From the NCBI GenBank assembly GCA_947596085.1, contig CANQEW010000003.1, positions 41,474 to 105,473 on the forward strand: DNA of 64,000 nt, read 5' to 3'. Origin of the DNA: an uncultured Clostridia bacterium. GTDB lineage: Bacteria; Bacillota; Clostridia; Christensenellales; Aristaeellaceae. Shown here in pieces: positions 28,003 through 36,540 of this stretch (its first letter is position 1; the number at the start of each line of letters is the position of its first letter). Under the pieces are notes generated by a model. It was not told the DNA's origin. It did no database searches and worked only from the letters and a program-made list of their open reading frames with translations. The position numbers and the translations under genes were made by a program.

Positions 28003-28497
28003 TCAGCGATCGTCATTCTCCACTGTGGCCGAATCCGCGCCGCTGTACTCCTCGTTCCAGCTCACGTAGTCGGCGCTCCGGTACTCGTCCTCGACGCTGC
28101 TCCAGCTGAGGCAGGCGTAGCCGGTGAAGGAGCTGCCGTCCTCGGAGGTGAGCACCAGCGCCTCCACGCTGCCGGAGCTGGGCTTGCTCACCGGAACGGC
28201 GATGCGCCAGAGCCGGCCCGTCCAGTAGGCGACGGCGTACTTGGTTTGGGGCGACGAGCCCGGCAGGTCCGAAAAGGATCCCTCGGCGAAGCTTCGCCAC
28301 TCGTCCGCGCTGGGCGACAGCCCCGAGAAGGGGAGCCCGGTCACCACGCGGTCGTAGTCGCCGGAGGCGAGGCAGGTGAGCGCGGCCTTCGCGTACTTGA
28401 ACATCTTGGAGCCGAGCGGCGGCACTTCGGCGAGCGCCGGAACCGCCATGGCGATCAGCAGCGCGGCGATCAGCGCGCAGCTAAGGAGCTTCTTCAT
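28003..28497 (-). CDS. Small secreted protein of unknown function
   Basis: The 164-residue protein has a clear signal peptide (MKKLLSCALIAALLIAMA, cleavage after ALA near residue 23). The mature part is rich in Trp, Ser and Tyr, with no cysteine pair suited to a disulfide motif and no anchor. No family is recognised. It lies 21 nt downstream of holA on the same strand and probably uses the same message. A role at the cell surface or in the medium is all that can be said. Confidence 0.7.
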   Translation of the reverse strand: MKKLLSCALIAALLIAMAVPALAEVPPLGSKMFKYAKAALTCLASGDYDRVVTGLPFSGLSPSADEWRSFAEGSFSDLPGSSPQTKYAVAYWTGRLWRIAVPVSKPSSGSVEALVLTSEDGSSFTGYACLSWSSVEDEYRSADYVSWNEEYSGADSATVENDDR

Positions 28498-28518
28498 GGC
28501 AAACCCTCCGTTTCCCGT

Positions 28519-29568
28519 TCATCGTTTGGACGAGGCGGCCCCCATTTTTGTTGCCGCCTGGGGCATGACAATTTTTAGCATGAGCATGTCCAGCGCCGCG
28601 CGGTCGCGCAGCCTGCCGGACTTGATCGCGTAATCGGCCTCCACGCAGCGCAGATAGCGCTCCCGCAGCGCGTCCGCCGGAATCGAGCGAATCTGTCGCT
28701 GAATCATGCGGGCGCGGTAGTCGCTCACATTCAGCGCCTTCAAAAGTTCGGGCAGATTGCTACGGGTCTCCCGCGCGTACTGGATGTGTGCGTCCACGCG
28801 CAATTGGCTGGAGAACAGGGCGATCAGCCGCACCGCGCTTCCGTCGGTGCGCAGCACGGAGTTGGCCGCCTCGACGGCCTGCGCGAGCCGCCCCGCGAGC
28901 AGGTGATCGAGGATCACGAAAGCCGAAAATTCCGGTGAGGGCGTGACTGCCGCGCGCACGTCCGAAACCTGAATCTCCTCCGCCGTACCCACATAGGCCG
29001 CGAGTTTGTCGAGCTCCCCGGACAGCCGGGTCAGATCCTGACCGGCCATCATGCTCAGTTCCTCAATCGCGTCGGAGGAGATGCGCTTGCCCAGCGGGCG
29101 CAGGCGCTGATTGCACCACTTCGCCAGCTGCACCCCGCTCAGATAGGAGAAATCTACCCAGCCGGGCAGCTTTTTCAGCCGCGCGGGCAGGCGCTTGCGG
29201 CCGTCCAGTTCCACGCTCATGTAGAACACCAGCGCACAGCTCTCCGGCGCGTCCTCGAGCCAGGCGAGGATGCGGTTTACGTCGTCCTCCTCGTTTTTGG
29301 CCCTTCCGGCGGCCAGCGGGCCCCAGTCCCGCACGACCACCACGCGCCGCTCGCACATCACCGGCAGCGTCTCGCAGGCGTCGATGATGTCCCGGGCGGA
29401 GCAGCCCTCCAGCGTCGCGTCGTTGAGCGCCTCGAGCCCGGCGGGCAATAGCTTCCTGCGCAGCGTCGCCAGCGCCTCGCGCTTGTTCAGCTCCTCGGGG
29501 CCGGTGAAGAGATAGACGCGCTCCAAGCGGCCTTCCTTGACCGAACGGTAGAAATCATTCCAGTTCAT
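28519..29568 (-). CDS. holA: DNA polymerase III subunit delta
   Basis: The 349-residue protein is the clamp-loader wrench that opens the beta clamp. It has the three-domain delta layout: an N-terminal AAA-like domain without a Walker A motif (VYLFTGPEELNKREAL), a middle domain (IEELSMMAGQDLTRLSGELDKL) and a C-terminal collar domain (AVEAANSVLRTDGSAVRLIA). Length is typical. It overlaps the end of comEC by 14 nt, an arrangement common in Firmicutes. Confidence 0.92.
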   Translation of the reverse strand: MNWNDFYRSVKEGRLERVYLFTGPEELNKREALATLRRKLLPAGLEALNDATLEGCSARDIIDACETLPVMCERRVVVVRDWGPLAAGRAKNEEDDVNRILAWLEDAPESCALVFYMSVELDGRKRLPARLKKLPGWVDFSYLSGVQLAKWCNQRLRPLGKRISSDAIEELSMMAGQDLTRLSGELDKLAAYVGTAEEIQVSDVRAAVTPSPEFSAFVILDHLLAGRLAQAVEAANSVLRTDGSAVRLIALFSSQLRVDAHIQYARETRSNLPELLKALNVSDYRARMIQRQIRSIPADALRERYLRCVEADYAIKSGRLRDRAALDMLMLKIVMPQAATKMGAASSKR

Positions 29569-31954
29569 TGCGACCTCCGAAGGGCAGATATCCCCGCAGC
29601 GTCAGCGTGCCGTCCTCCCGAACGCGGCAGGTCACCGCGCCGGAGCGATCCGTGCGATATACCCGCGCGCCGGCCGCGTTGAGCATCTCCAACACCCGGG
29701 GGACCGGGTGGCCGTAGCTGTTGCCGCGCCCCACGGAGATGACCGCCGCCGAGGGGGTGGTCTCCGCGAGCAGCGCCGCCGTGGTGCCATCCCGCGCGCC
29801 GTGGTGGGCGACCTTCATGAGATCGACGTCGCCCGCCAGTCCGGTCGAGACCTCCGCGGGAGCATCCGCGAGGAACAGCGCCCGCGCGGAGCCATACTCC
29901 AAGCGGAGGATCAATGAATCATCATTCGCCGAATCCGTCGAAATTCCTGCTTTTGGGGAGAGCACGCGCAGAATCGCGCGCTCCGACAGGGCGATTTCGT
30001 CTCCGGCGGAAACGGCAGTCACCTCCGCGCCCGCCGCGCGGGCGGCGTCCAGCGCCGCGGTGAGCTCCGGGTCGATGTAGAAGTTGTCCCAGTTCGCGGA
30101 GAGGTAGATGCGCTTCGGTACGCAAACCGCGAGCACATCCGCGAGGCCGCCGGCGTGATCCAGGTGGGAATGGGTCAGGAAGATCGCCTCGGGCGCGTAG
30201 TTCATGGCGCTCAGATAGTCGGCGGCGGGGCCGTAGTCGTCGCCCGCGTCCACCAGATAGACGCACCCCTCGCTGCGAATCACGGCGCAGTCCGCCTGTC
30301 CGGCGTCTAGAAAGACCACACTCAATCCGAGCGTCGGCAGCCACGCGCAGAGGTTGGCGATCGGAATCGCCAGCAGCACCGTGAAGGGAAGCCAGCGCCG
30401 CAGCCGCTTTGGCAGCCGGGAGAGATCCGAGGATGCCAGGCAGAGCAGCACACAGATCGCGACCAGCCACAGCGGAAAGCGCGCGACGCGCACCTGCGCG
30501 AAGGGTAGAGCGGCGATGCCGGTCACCAGCGCGGTGAGCAGGCCGAACAGAAAGTCCGCCACCGCTGCGACGGGCGCGAGGTTGAACAGCGCGCCCAGCA
30601 GGGCGGGCACGTAGGCGATCATCGTCAGCGGCGCGGCCAGCAGGTTCGTCAGCAGCGACCACACCGGCTGCGCGCCGAAGAAGTGCACGACCGCGGGCAG
30701 GATCGCGAGCTGCGCCGCCAGCGTCGCCACGGCGGCGCCGGCGATCCAGCGCAGCGCGCGCGACAGGGGACGGCGAAAGTCCACCCGCTCGTCCAGAATT
30801 CTGCGCAGCAGCGGCAGGCGGCCCAGCGGCGGGGCGAGCAGTATGATGCCCGCCGTCGCGCCGTAGGAGAGCGCGAAGCCCGCGTCCAGGATCGCCGTCG
30901 GCCGAATCAGCAGGTGCAGCAGCAGCGCCGCGCCCAAACGGGTCGGCCCGTCGGAGCGCCGGCCAGCGAGCGGCGCAAGACCAAAGATCGCGTACATGAT
31001 CGCCGCGCGGGCGAGGGAGGGCGTATAGCCGATCAGCAGTCCGTAAGCGGTGAGCAGGGTGAGCGTGACGCCAAAGGCCGCGTTTCGCTTCAGAAATCGG
31101 CCCAGAAGCAGCGCGATCAGCCCGGCGAGCACGCTCAGGTGCATGCCGGAGATGGCCAGCAGGTGCGCCGCGCCCGCGCGGGCATAGCTCACGCGTTCCT
31201 CCGCACTCAAGCCGCCCCGGTCACCCAGTACCAGCGCACGTGCCAGCGCGGAATGGTTTGGAAACAGCCGGTCGATGCGCTCGTTCAGTGCGCAGCGGAG
31301 CTTCTCGGGCAGGTCGGTCAGCCGCTCGGGCGTGTCCGCAAATTCCGCCGTCTCGATCTCGGCCGTGGCGTAGTTGCGCAGCCCACGCGAGCGGCGGTAG
31401 TTGGAATAGTTGAACTGACCGGGATTGGTCGCCTCATCCGAGCGCCAGATGTGGGCGAGGACATCGACGCGCTGGCCGAGGCGGACGCCCTGAAGCAGCG
31501 CCTCGTCGCCGCGCAGGTAGAGCTGAATCCGGCCGTTCCGGGGGACGCCGTCCAGACGGAATTCATCCAGCACGCAGACGGTGCGCTGCGTATCCGCGTT
31601 GAATTCGGGCATTTCGCAGATCCGGCCGGTGAGTTGGACGCCCGTGCGCTCATCCAACGGTTCCACCGCGCGCCAGGCGGCGTCGAAGCGCAGCATCCCC
31701 GCCGGGAGCATGGCGAGCGCCAGCAGCGCGACGGCGAGCCTGCGCCGGTGGAGCAGGCAGAGGGGAAGCAGCAGGAGCGCCAGCAGCGCGATTCCCGAGG
31801 CGATGTAAGGCAGATCCAGCATGTACTGCAGCGCGCAGCCCAGCAGAAACAGTGCCGCTGCCAGCAGCAGCGGACGCGCGCGCAGCGTGCGCGTGAGCGG
31901 ATCCCGCTCCCGCAGGGGCGGCTCAGATCTCGTATTGCCTTCCAATTTGCACAA
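29555..31954 (-). CDS. comEC: ComEC/Rec2 family DNA uptake channel
   Basis: About 799 residues. An outside OB-like domain lies near the N-terminus between the first membrane segments, a competence domain with many membrane segments occupies the middle, and a C-terminal metallo-beta-lactamase domain carries THSHLDHAGG. In transformable bacteria ComEC brings single-stranded DNA through the membrane. The start is uncertain: no ATG lies near, the frame opens with TTG codons inside the end of the upstream gene, and no good ribosome binding site is visible. The two genes overlap by about 32 nt as drawn. No comEA is adjacent. Confidence 0.9.
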   Translation of the reverse strand: MCKLEGNTRSEPPLRERDPLTRTLRARPLLLAAALFLLGCALQYMLDLPYIASGIALLALLLLPLCLLHRRRLAVALLALAMLPAGMLRFDAAWRAVEPLDERTGVQLTGRICEMPEFNADTQRTVCVLDEFRLDGVPRNGRIQLYLRGDEALLQGVRLGQRVDVLAHIWRSDEATNPGQFNYSNYRRSRGLRNYATAEIETAEFADTPERLTDLPEKLRCALNERIDRLFPNHSALARALVLGDRGGLSAEERVSYARAGAAHLLAISGMHLSVLAGLIALLLGRFLKRNAAFGVTLTLLTAYGLLIGYTPSLARAAIMYAIFGLAPLAGRRSDGPTRLGAALLLHLLIRPTAILDAGFALSYGATAGIILLAPPLGRLPLLRRILDERVDFRRPLSRALRWIAGAAVATLAAQLAILPAVVHFFGAQPVWSLLTNLLAAPLTMIAYVPALLGALFNLAPVAAVADFLFGLLTALVTGIAALPFAQVRVARFPLWLVAICVLLCLASSDLSRLPKRLRRWLPFTVLLAIPIANLCAWLPTLGLSVVFLDAGQADCAVIRSEGCVYLVDAGDDYGPAADYLSAMNYAPEAIFLTHSHLDHAGGLADVLAVCVPKRIYLSANWDNFYIDPELTAALDAARAAGAEVTAVSAGDEIALSERAILRVLSPKAGISTDSANDDSLILRLEYGSARALFLADAPAEVSTGLAGDVDLMKVAHHGARDGTTAALLAETTPSAAVISVGRGNSYGHPVPRVLEMLNAAGARVYRTDRSGAVTCRVREDGTLTLRGYLPFGGRNELE

Positions 31955-32630
31955 ACTCTGCGTCGGGTCGGACGGCGCGCGCCTCCGCCTCGAGCGCCTC
32001 GGGCGCGTACTTGGGATTCAGATGGGTGAGCAACAGCCTTCCGCAGCCCGCGCGATTCGCGAGGTGCGCGCAGCGCTCCGCGCTCAGGTGCGGCTTTTCC
32101 ATGGCCCAGTCCGCCGCGCTCAGTCCCGCGTCGGCGAGCAGCACGTTTGCGCCCGCGAGGAAGCCGTCCAGCCCCTCGAGTTCGTTGGTGTCGCCGGTGT
32201 AAGCGAAGCACTTCCCGCCGCGCTCGGCGCGCAGCGCGAAGCTCTGCACGGGGTGGCGGCCGGGATGGAAGCGAAACTGGATTTCGCCGATTTGCGCATC
32301 CTCCATCGGGCGGAGATCGTAACAGGGCGCGTCCAGCAGCGCGCGCACGGCCGCCGGCGAATCGGGCGCATACACGGGCAGCGGAACCGCGCGCGGGTGG
32401 AACTGCAGCGCATACTGCATAGGCAGAAGGTCGCTCATGTGGTCGTAGTGAAGGTGGCTCAATACCACCGCGTCGAGCGCCTCCCAGGGAATGTGGCGGG
32501 CCAGATTCGCGATCACGCCCGCGCCGCAGTCGATCAGCACCTGCGTGTCGCCCTCGGAGAGCAGGTAGCCGGAGCACGCGCCCCCGGCGCTCGGGTACGG
32601 GCCGTTGCAGCCCAGAATCGTGAGCTTCAT
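31923..32630 (-). CDS. MBL-fold hydrolase (RNase Z-like, YhfI type)
   Basis: The 235-residue metallo-beta-lactamase protein has the motif SHLHYDHMSDL near residue 62 and YTGDTNELEG later, which together supply the two-metal site. It most resembles the short YhfI/RNase Z-like hydrolases of Firmicutes. It lacks the exosite arm expected of a true tRNA 3' nuclease, so the substrate is unknown. GGAGA lies 8 nt before the ATG. It is followed by comEC with an overlap. Confidence 0.85.
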   Translation of the reverse strand: MKLTILGCNGPYPSAGGACSGYLLSEGDTQVLIDCGAGVIANLARHIPWEALDAVVLSHLHYDHMSDLLPMQYALQFHPRAVPLPVYAPDSPAAVRALLDAPCYDLRPMEDAQIGEIQFRFHPGRHPVQSFALRAERGGKCFAYTGDTNELEGLDGFLAGANVLLADAGLSAADWAMEKPHLSAERCAHLANRAGCGRLLLTHLNPKYAPEALEAEARAVRPDAEFVQIGRQYEI

Positions 32631-32648
32631 AAAGATCGTCTCCTTCCA

Positions 32649-34127
32649 TTATGCGTCCGGCGCGTAGCCGCGCACCAGTCCGGGGTCGGGCAGCAGCGGC
32701 GTGCGCAGATAGATGCTTCCGGCGAGGCTCTCCACCTGCCGCCCCTCTACCAGGAAGCCCACCGCGCCGATGCCGTCCAACTCCGTCAGGGCGTTCACCA
32801 TGGCGTAGATCAGCGAGCGCTCCCCGTGCGCGTCGAGGGACTGGCACTGGCAGTAGAAGTTGCCGGAGAGGTTGACCGTCGCCACGCCTTCCGCCACGGA
32901 AACGCCGAGCAGGTCCTCCGGGCCGATACCCTCGGGAAACGCGGAGCGCAGATCGGGCAGATAGGAGCCGCCCAGCGTGATCATGGCGGGTAATATGCTG
33001 CCGGCGGACGTCGCCGCGGCCCGGGACACGGCGCACTCCAGCCGCACGAGGTTGCCGTCGTCTCTGGCAAAGTAGAGCCAGGCGCTGCTGCCCGCGCAGG
33101 AGTCGAAGTCCGTGCGGCGCATCTCTCCGTTGGGGAAGCGCGCCAGCCGCACGCCCATGTCGCACTCGGTTACGGCTTGGCCGCCAATGGAGACGCGCAC
33201 CGCGTCCAATTCCGGCAGGAAAGAGGTGAGCGTGAGCACCAGCGAGCCATAGAACTGCCAGCTCTCGATGCCGGACAGCGCCAGATAGTTGGCGAGCACC
33301 GGGGAGAGCGCTAGCTCCAGCACGCGCTCGCCGCCGCTGGTGACGCTTGTGTGCGGCGCGTCCTCCAGAAGATCGATGCCCTCGGGAGCGAAGGAAAAGC
33401 AGCAGCGCCGCGTCTGGGGACCAGCGCACAGCGCCTCGATGAGCGCGGAAGCGTAGTCCTCGTCCGGGAAGCTGACGGTTCGCACCTCCGGAAGGAGATA
33501 TTGACCGCCATACGCCGGGAAGTACAGGCAGGCCGAGCGCTCCAGGACGGCGCCGCCCGCGGCGAAGCGCTCCCGCTCGGACTGCAGCTGGGCATACAGC
33601 GCGGGAATGTTGCCGTTCAGTCCGGTGAAGGTTCCCAGGGGAAGTCCGCATATGTCGATGGCCCGATCGCCGGAGAGTACATTCACCGCTTCCACGCCGT
33701 CGATGCCAAGCAGCGTGTTTGCGATGGAACAGCACAGCAGCAGGCAGTCAGAATCGCTGCGGCCGGCCGCGGCATCGAGCGGGAGCCGGACCGTGGCCGC
33801 GCCGCTGGAAAATTCCACGTCTTCAATGGCGGCGCGCGCGCCGAACAGCTCCTCCAGCGCGGCGCGCGTTAGATTGCCATCCGCCCCCGGCGAGATCAGG
33901 CGTATGACGGCGGTGAGCTCCATCGCGGCCTCCGAGGCGCGATAGAGCGTGATCTCGCGGGCGAGCGAGGCGCTGTCGTCGCCCAAAATCTGATTCTCGG
34001 GCGCAACTGGCGGCTCGGGAAGCGAGGCGCTCGATCCCCCCTGGGGCGCGCCGCCGCGACCCGAGCAGGCGGTCAGCAGCATCGCTGCCGCCGCGAGCAG
34101 GGCCATCAATCGAATTCGTCTGTTCAA
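32649..34127 (-). CDS. Lipoprotein with two GerMN domains
   Basis: About 492 residues. I prefer TTG 34127, because AAGGGAGG lies 9 nt upstream and the protein then opens with a perfect lipoprotein signal ending LLTAC. A GTG at 34160 that overlaps the kinase stop codon (GTGA) is the alternative. One GerMN domain lies in the first part (from about residue 60) and a second near the C-terminus (VAEGVATVNLSGNF). GerMN domains occur in the spore protein GerM and in actinobacterial LpqB, whose gene follows the mtrAB two-component genes in the same way. A role as an outside modulator of the kinase is inferred from this order. Confidence 0.82.
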   Translation of the reverse strand: MNRRIRLMALLAAAAMLLTACSGRGGAPQGGSSASLPEPPVAPENQILGDDSASLAREITLYRASEAAMELTAVIRLISPGADGNLTRAALEELFGARAAIEDVEFSSGAATVRLPLDAAAGRSDSDCLLLCCSIANTLLGIDGVEAVNVLSGDRAIDICGLPLGTFTGLNGNIPALYAQLQSERERFAAGGAVLERSACLYFPAYGGQYLLPEVRTVSFPDEDYASALIEALCAGPQTRRCCFSFAPEGIDLLEDAPHTSVTSGGERVLELALSPVLANYLALSGIESWQFYGSLVLTLTSFLPELDAVRVSIGGQAVTECDMGVRLARFPNGEMRRTDFDSCAGSSAWLYFARDDGNLVRLECAVSRAAATSAGSILPAMITLGGSYLPDLRSAFPEGIGPEDLLGVSVAEGVATVNLSGNFYCQCQSLDAHGERSLIYAMVNALTELDGIGAVGFLVEGRQVESLAGSIYLRTPLLPDPGLVRGYAPDA

Positions 34128-34156
34128 GCGCTTCGCCTCCCTTCGTTTCCTGTGAT

Positions 34157-35536
34157 TCACGGCTGGATGGGCAAATCGATGGTGAAGGTCGTCCCTTCGC
34201 CCAGCGTGCTGTCGGCCTGGATCTTGCCGCCATGCAGCTGTACGATCTGCTGGACGATGGACAGGCCCAGGCCCGTGCCGCCCGTGGCGCGGGAGCGCGC
34301 CTTGTCCACGCGGTAGAAGCGGTCGAAGATGTAGGGGAGGTCCTTCTCGGGGATGCCCTGGCCGGTGTCTGCGATGCGCACGATCGCCCGCTTCCCGCTG
34401 CGCGAGAGTTGCACGCGCACCACACCGCCGCGGTCGGTGTATTTGATGGCGTTGTCGATCACGTTGTAGATCACCTGCTGCAGTTTCAGACTGTCGCCCG
34501 GAACGCTCACCTCGTCGCGCGCCTCCAGTTCGATTTCGATGCCGTTCTCCCGAGCCAGCGGCAGCAGGCGCTTGATCTGCTCGTCCAGCAGCGCGCGCAG
34601 GCGAATGTTTTCGATGTTGAGCTTCATGCCGCCGCTGTCGATGTTGACCAGCGTCAGCAGATCGGAGACGATGCGGCTGAGGCGGTCGATCTCCTGATTG
34701 GCGTCGTTGAGGAATTCCTTCGCCATGCCGGGGTCGATGGGGTCCTGATACAACAGCGTCTGGATGAGAATCTTCATCGTGCTCAGCGGGGTTTTCAGCT
34801 CATGCGACGCACTGGAGACGAATTGACTTCGCGCCTGATCCAGCGCCTCGATGCGCTCGGACATGGAGTTGAACGCCTGGGCCAGGTCGGAAAATTCGTT
34901 GTGGCCGCGCACCTCGACGCGCGCGGAGAGCTCACCGCCGCTCATCTTGCGGATGCCCTCGCTCAGGTCGCCGATGGGCCGGGTGACGGCGCGCATGATG
35001 TACATGCTGACGATCAGGACCATCGCGAGGACGACAAACATCCAGCTGAGGATTTGCAGCTGGATGCTGCGCAGGTTCTCGTAGATCTCCTGTACGGGGG
35101 TGATGTAGACCAACGCGCCCACGCGCTCGCCGCCCCGGGAGATGGCCTGGGCGTACAAACCGTTCATGGAGCGCACATTCTCGTAGAGGGACAGGGCGGA
35201 GCGCACCCAGAAGCCGCCGGATCCACCCGCGTCGTAGAAGCCGTAGTCGCTCTCCGCGCTTCCGGACAGCACGCGCTCGACTTCGCGGTTGGACAGGCGC
35301 GTTCCGGAGAGCTCGGAGCGGGTGTCCGCCTGCACCACGCCGTAGGGATCCAACACCAGCACGCGGGCGCCGTTTTCGTCCGCTACGCCGCGCGCGAGGG
35401 CCAGCAGCGCGTCAATATCAAGGGCGACCAGGGGGTCGCCGATCTGCTCGGAGAGCGTCTCGGCGATCCTCTGGTCGTCCCTTACGCGCTGGGTAAACAG
35501 GTTTTCGCCCACGAGCTGGATCAGCGAAAACGCCAC
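34157..35536 (-). CDS. Membrane sensor histidine kinase (WalK/PhoR type)
   Basis: 459 residues from the first standard start. Order: outside sensor domain, membrane segment (SWMFVVLAMVLIVSMYIM), HAMP, dimerisation domain with the phosphorylated histidine in SASHELKTPLS, and a HATPase domain (NVIDNAIKYTD, DTGQGIPE, GTGLGLS). A PAS domain as in WalK is not evident. The GTG at 35536 would cut the first membrane segment in two. The frame stays open upstream to the end of the response regulator gene and encodes a full segment (IVFAYLLIIAVAFSAVAFSL), so translation probably starts at a rare ATT (35614) or CTG (35623). The gene lies between its regulator and the GerMN lipoprotein gene. Confidence 0.9.
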   Translation of the reverse strand: MAFSLIQLVGENLFTQRVRDDQRIAETLSEQIGDPLVALDIDALLALARGVADENGARVLVLDPYGVVQADTRSELSGTRLSNREVERVLSGSAESDYGFYDAGGSGGFWVRSALSLYENVRSMNGLYAQAISRGGERVGALVYITPVQEIYENLRSIQLQILSWMFVVLAMVLIVSMYIMRAVTRPIGDLSEGIRKMSGGELSARVEVRGHNEFSDLAQAFNSMSERIEALDQARSQFVSSASHELKTPLSTMKILIQTLLYQDPIDPGMAKEFLNDANQEIDRLSRIVSDLLTLVNIDSGGMKLNIENIRLRALLDEQIKRLLPLARENGIEIELEARDEVSVPGDSLKLQQVIYNVIDNAIKYTDRGGVVRVQLSRSGKRAIVRIADTGQGIPEKDLPYIFDRFYRVDKARSRATGGTGLGLSIVQQIVQLHGGKIQADSTLGEGTTFTIDLPIQP

Positions 35537-35609
35537 GGCGGAGAATGCGACGGCGATGATCAGCAGGTAGGCGAATACGATTTTCCAGCGTATGGAATGC
35601 AGGCCGTTT

Positions 35610-36302
35610 TTAATCTTTGTCAGTAAAATAGTAGCCCACTCCCCACTTCGTGAAGATGTATTCCGGCTGACTGGGCATCTTTTCGATCTTTTCGCGCAGG
35701 CGGCGGATGTGGACGTCTACGGTTCGCAGATCGCCGAGGTAGTCGTACTTCCAGATGGTCTCGAGCAGGCTCTCCCGGGAGAACACCTTGCCGCGGTTGG
35801 TGATGAACAGCTGCAAGAGGTCGAATTCCTTCGCCGTCAGGTTGACCTCCTTGCCCGCGATGGTGACGCTTCGATTGTTCATATTCATCTGCATATCACG
35901 CACGGTGATGATGCGCTGGCTGGATTCGCGCTGGGACATGGCCGTGCGGCGGAAGATGGTTTTGATGCGCGCCTTGACCTCCAGAATGTTGAAGGGCTTG
36001 GTCATGTAATCGTCCGCGCCATACTCCAGGCCGAGAATCTTGTCCATGTCGTCGCCCTTGGCGGTCAGCATGATGATGGGCACGTTGCTGCGCTCGCGAA
36101 TGCGCTGGCAGACCTCCATGCCCTCAATCTTGGGGAGCATCACGTCCAGCAGCACCAGATCGTACTGCCCGGCAAAGAACTTGGTCACCGCCTCTTCACC
36201 GTCCTGTGCCGAGTCGGTCGCGTAGCCGTCCTGTTCCAAGGAATATTTCAAACCCTTCACAATCAGGGGCTCGTCATCGACGATCAAGATCTTTTTCGGC
36301 AT
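35610..36302 (-). CDS. OmpR-family response regulator (WalR-like)
   Basis: 230 residues. The receiver has the acidic pair in LIVDDEP, the phosphorylated Asp in VLLDVMLP and the Lys in YMTKPFN. The winged-helix domain has the typical LTAKEFDLLQLF start and a WKYDYLGDLRTVDVHIRRL recognition region, close to WalR/PhoP. ATG 36302 has GGAGGG about 8 nt upstream. The gene starts a three-gene operon with the kinase and the GerMN lipoprotein, and has a strong sigma-A promoter. WalR normally controls wall hydrolases; dacF is transcribed divergently from this region. Confidence 0.9.
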   Translation of the reverse strand: MPKKILIVDDEPLIVKGLKYSLEQDGYATDSAQDGEEAVTKFFAGQYDLVLLDVMLPKIEGMEVCQRIRERSNVPIIMLTAKGDDMDKILGLEYGADDYMTKPFNILEVKARIKTIFRRTAMSQRESSQRIITVRDMQMNMNNRSVTIAGKEVNLTAKEFDLLQLFITNRGKVFSRESLLETIWKYDYLGDLRTVDVHIRRLREKIEKMPSQPEYIFTKWGVGYYFTDKD

Positions 36303-36379
36303 AAGAAAACCCTCCACTGCTCTCGTTTTTTGGGGAATGGCCATTAATAATCGCTTCGGTTCATAATTTTGTCAATATA

Positions 36380-36408
36380 ATTATACACGATTGTCAATCG
36401 GATTTCAA
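36380..36408 (-). promoter_or_regulatory. Sigma-A promoter of the response regulator operon
   Basis: On the minus strand TTGAAA (36408-36403), 17-nt spacer, TATAAT (36385-36380). Confidence 0.75.
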
Positions 36409-36444
36409 GTCTTGGCTTGTTAATGTTAGTTTTTTCGGCATCTA

Positions 36445-36473
36445 TGTACAAAAGAACAGGAAAATGTTATAAT
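36445..36473 (+). promoter_or_regulatory. Promoter of dacF
   Basis: TGTACA (36445-36450), 17-nt spacer ending in TGT, TATAAT (36468-36473): an extended -10 promoter. It is divergent from the two-component promoter, 36 bp away. Confidence 0.65.
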
Positions 36474-36540
36474 AGATAATTGAAAAGATTTCGTCGCCGA
36501 CATGCGTCGAAACTTGCTGAATATCGGAGGAACCTGTCCC

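Noticed and set aside
34157..35626. A 464-codon plus-strand frame antisense to the histidine kinase
   Set aside because: The kinase on the minus strand has complete H, N, G1 and G2 boxes; the antisense frame has none of a gene's features.
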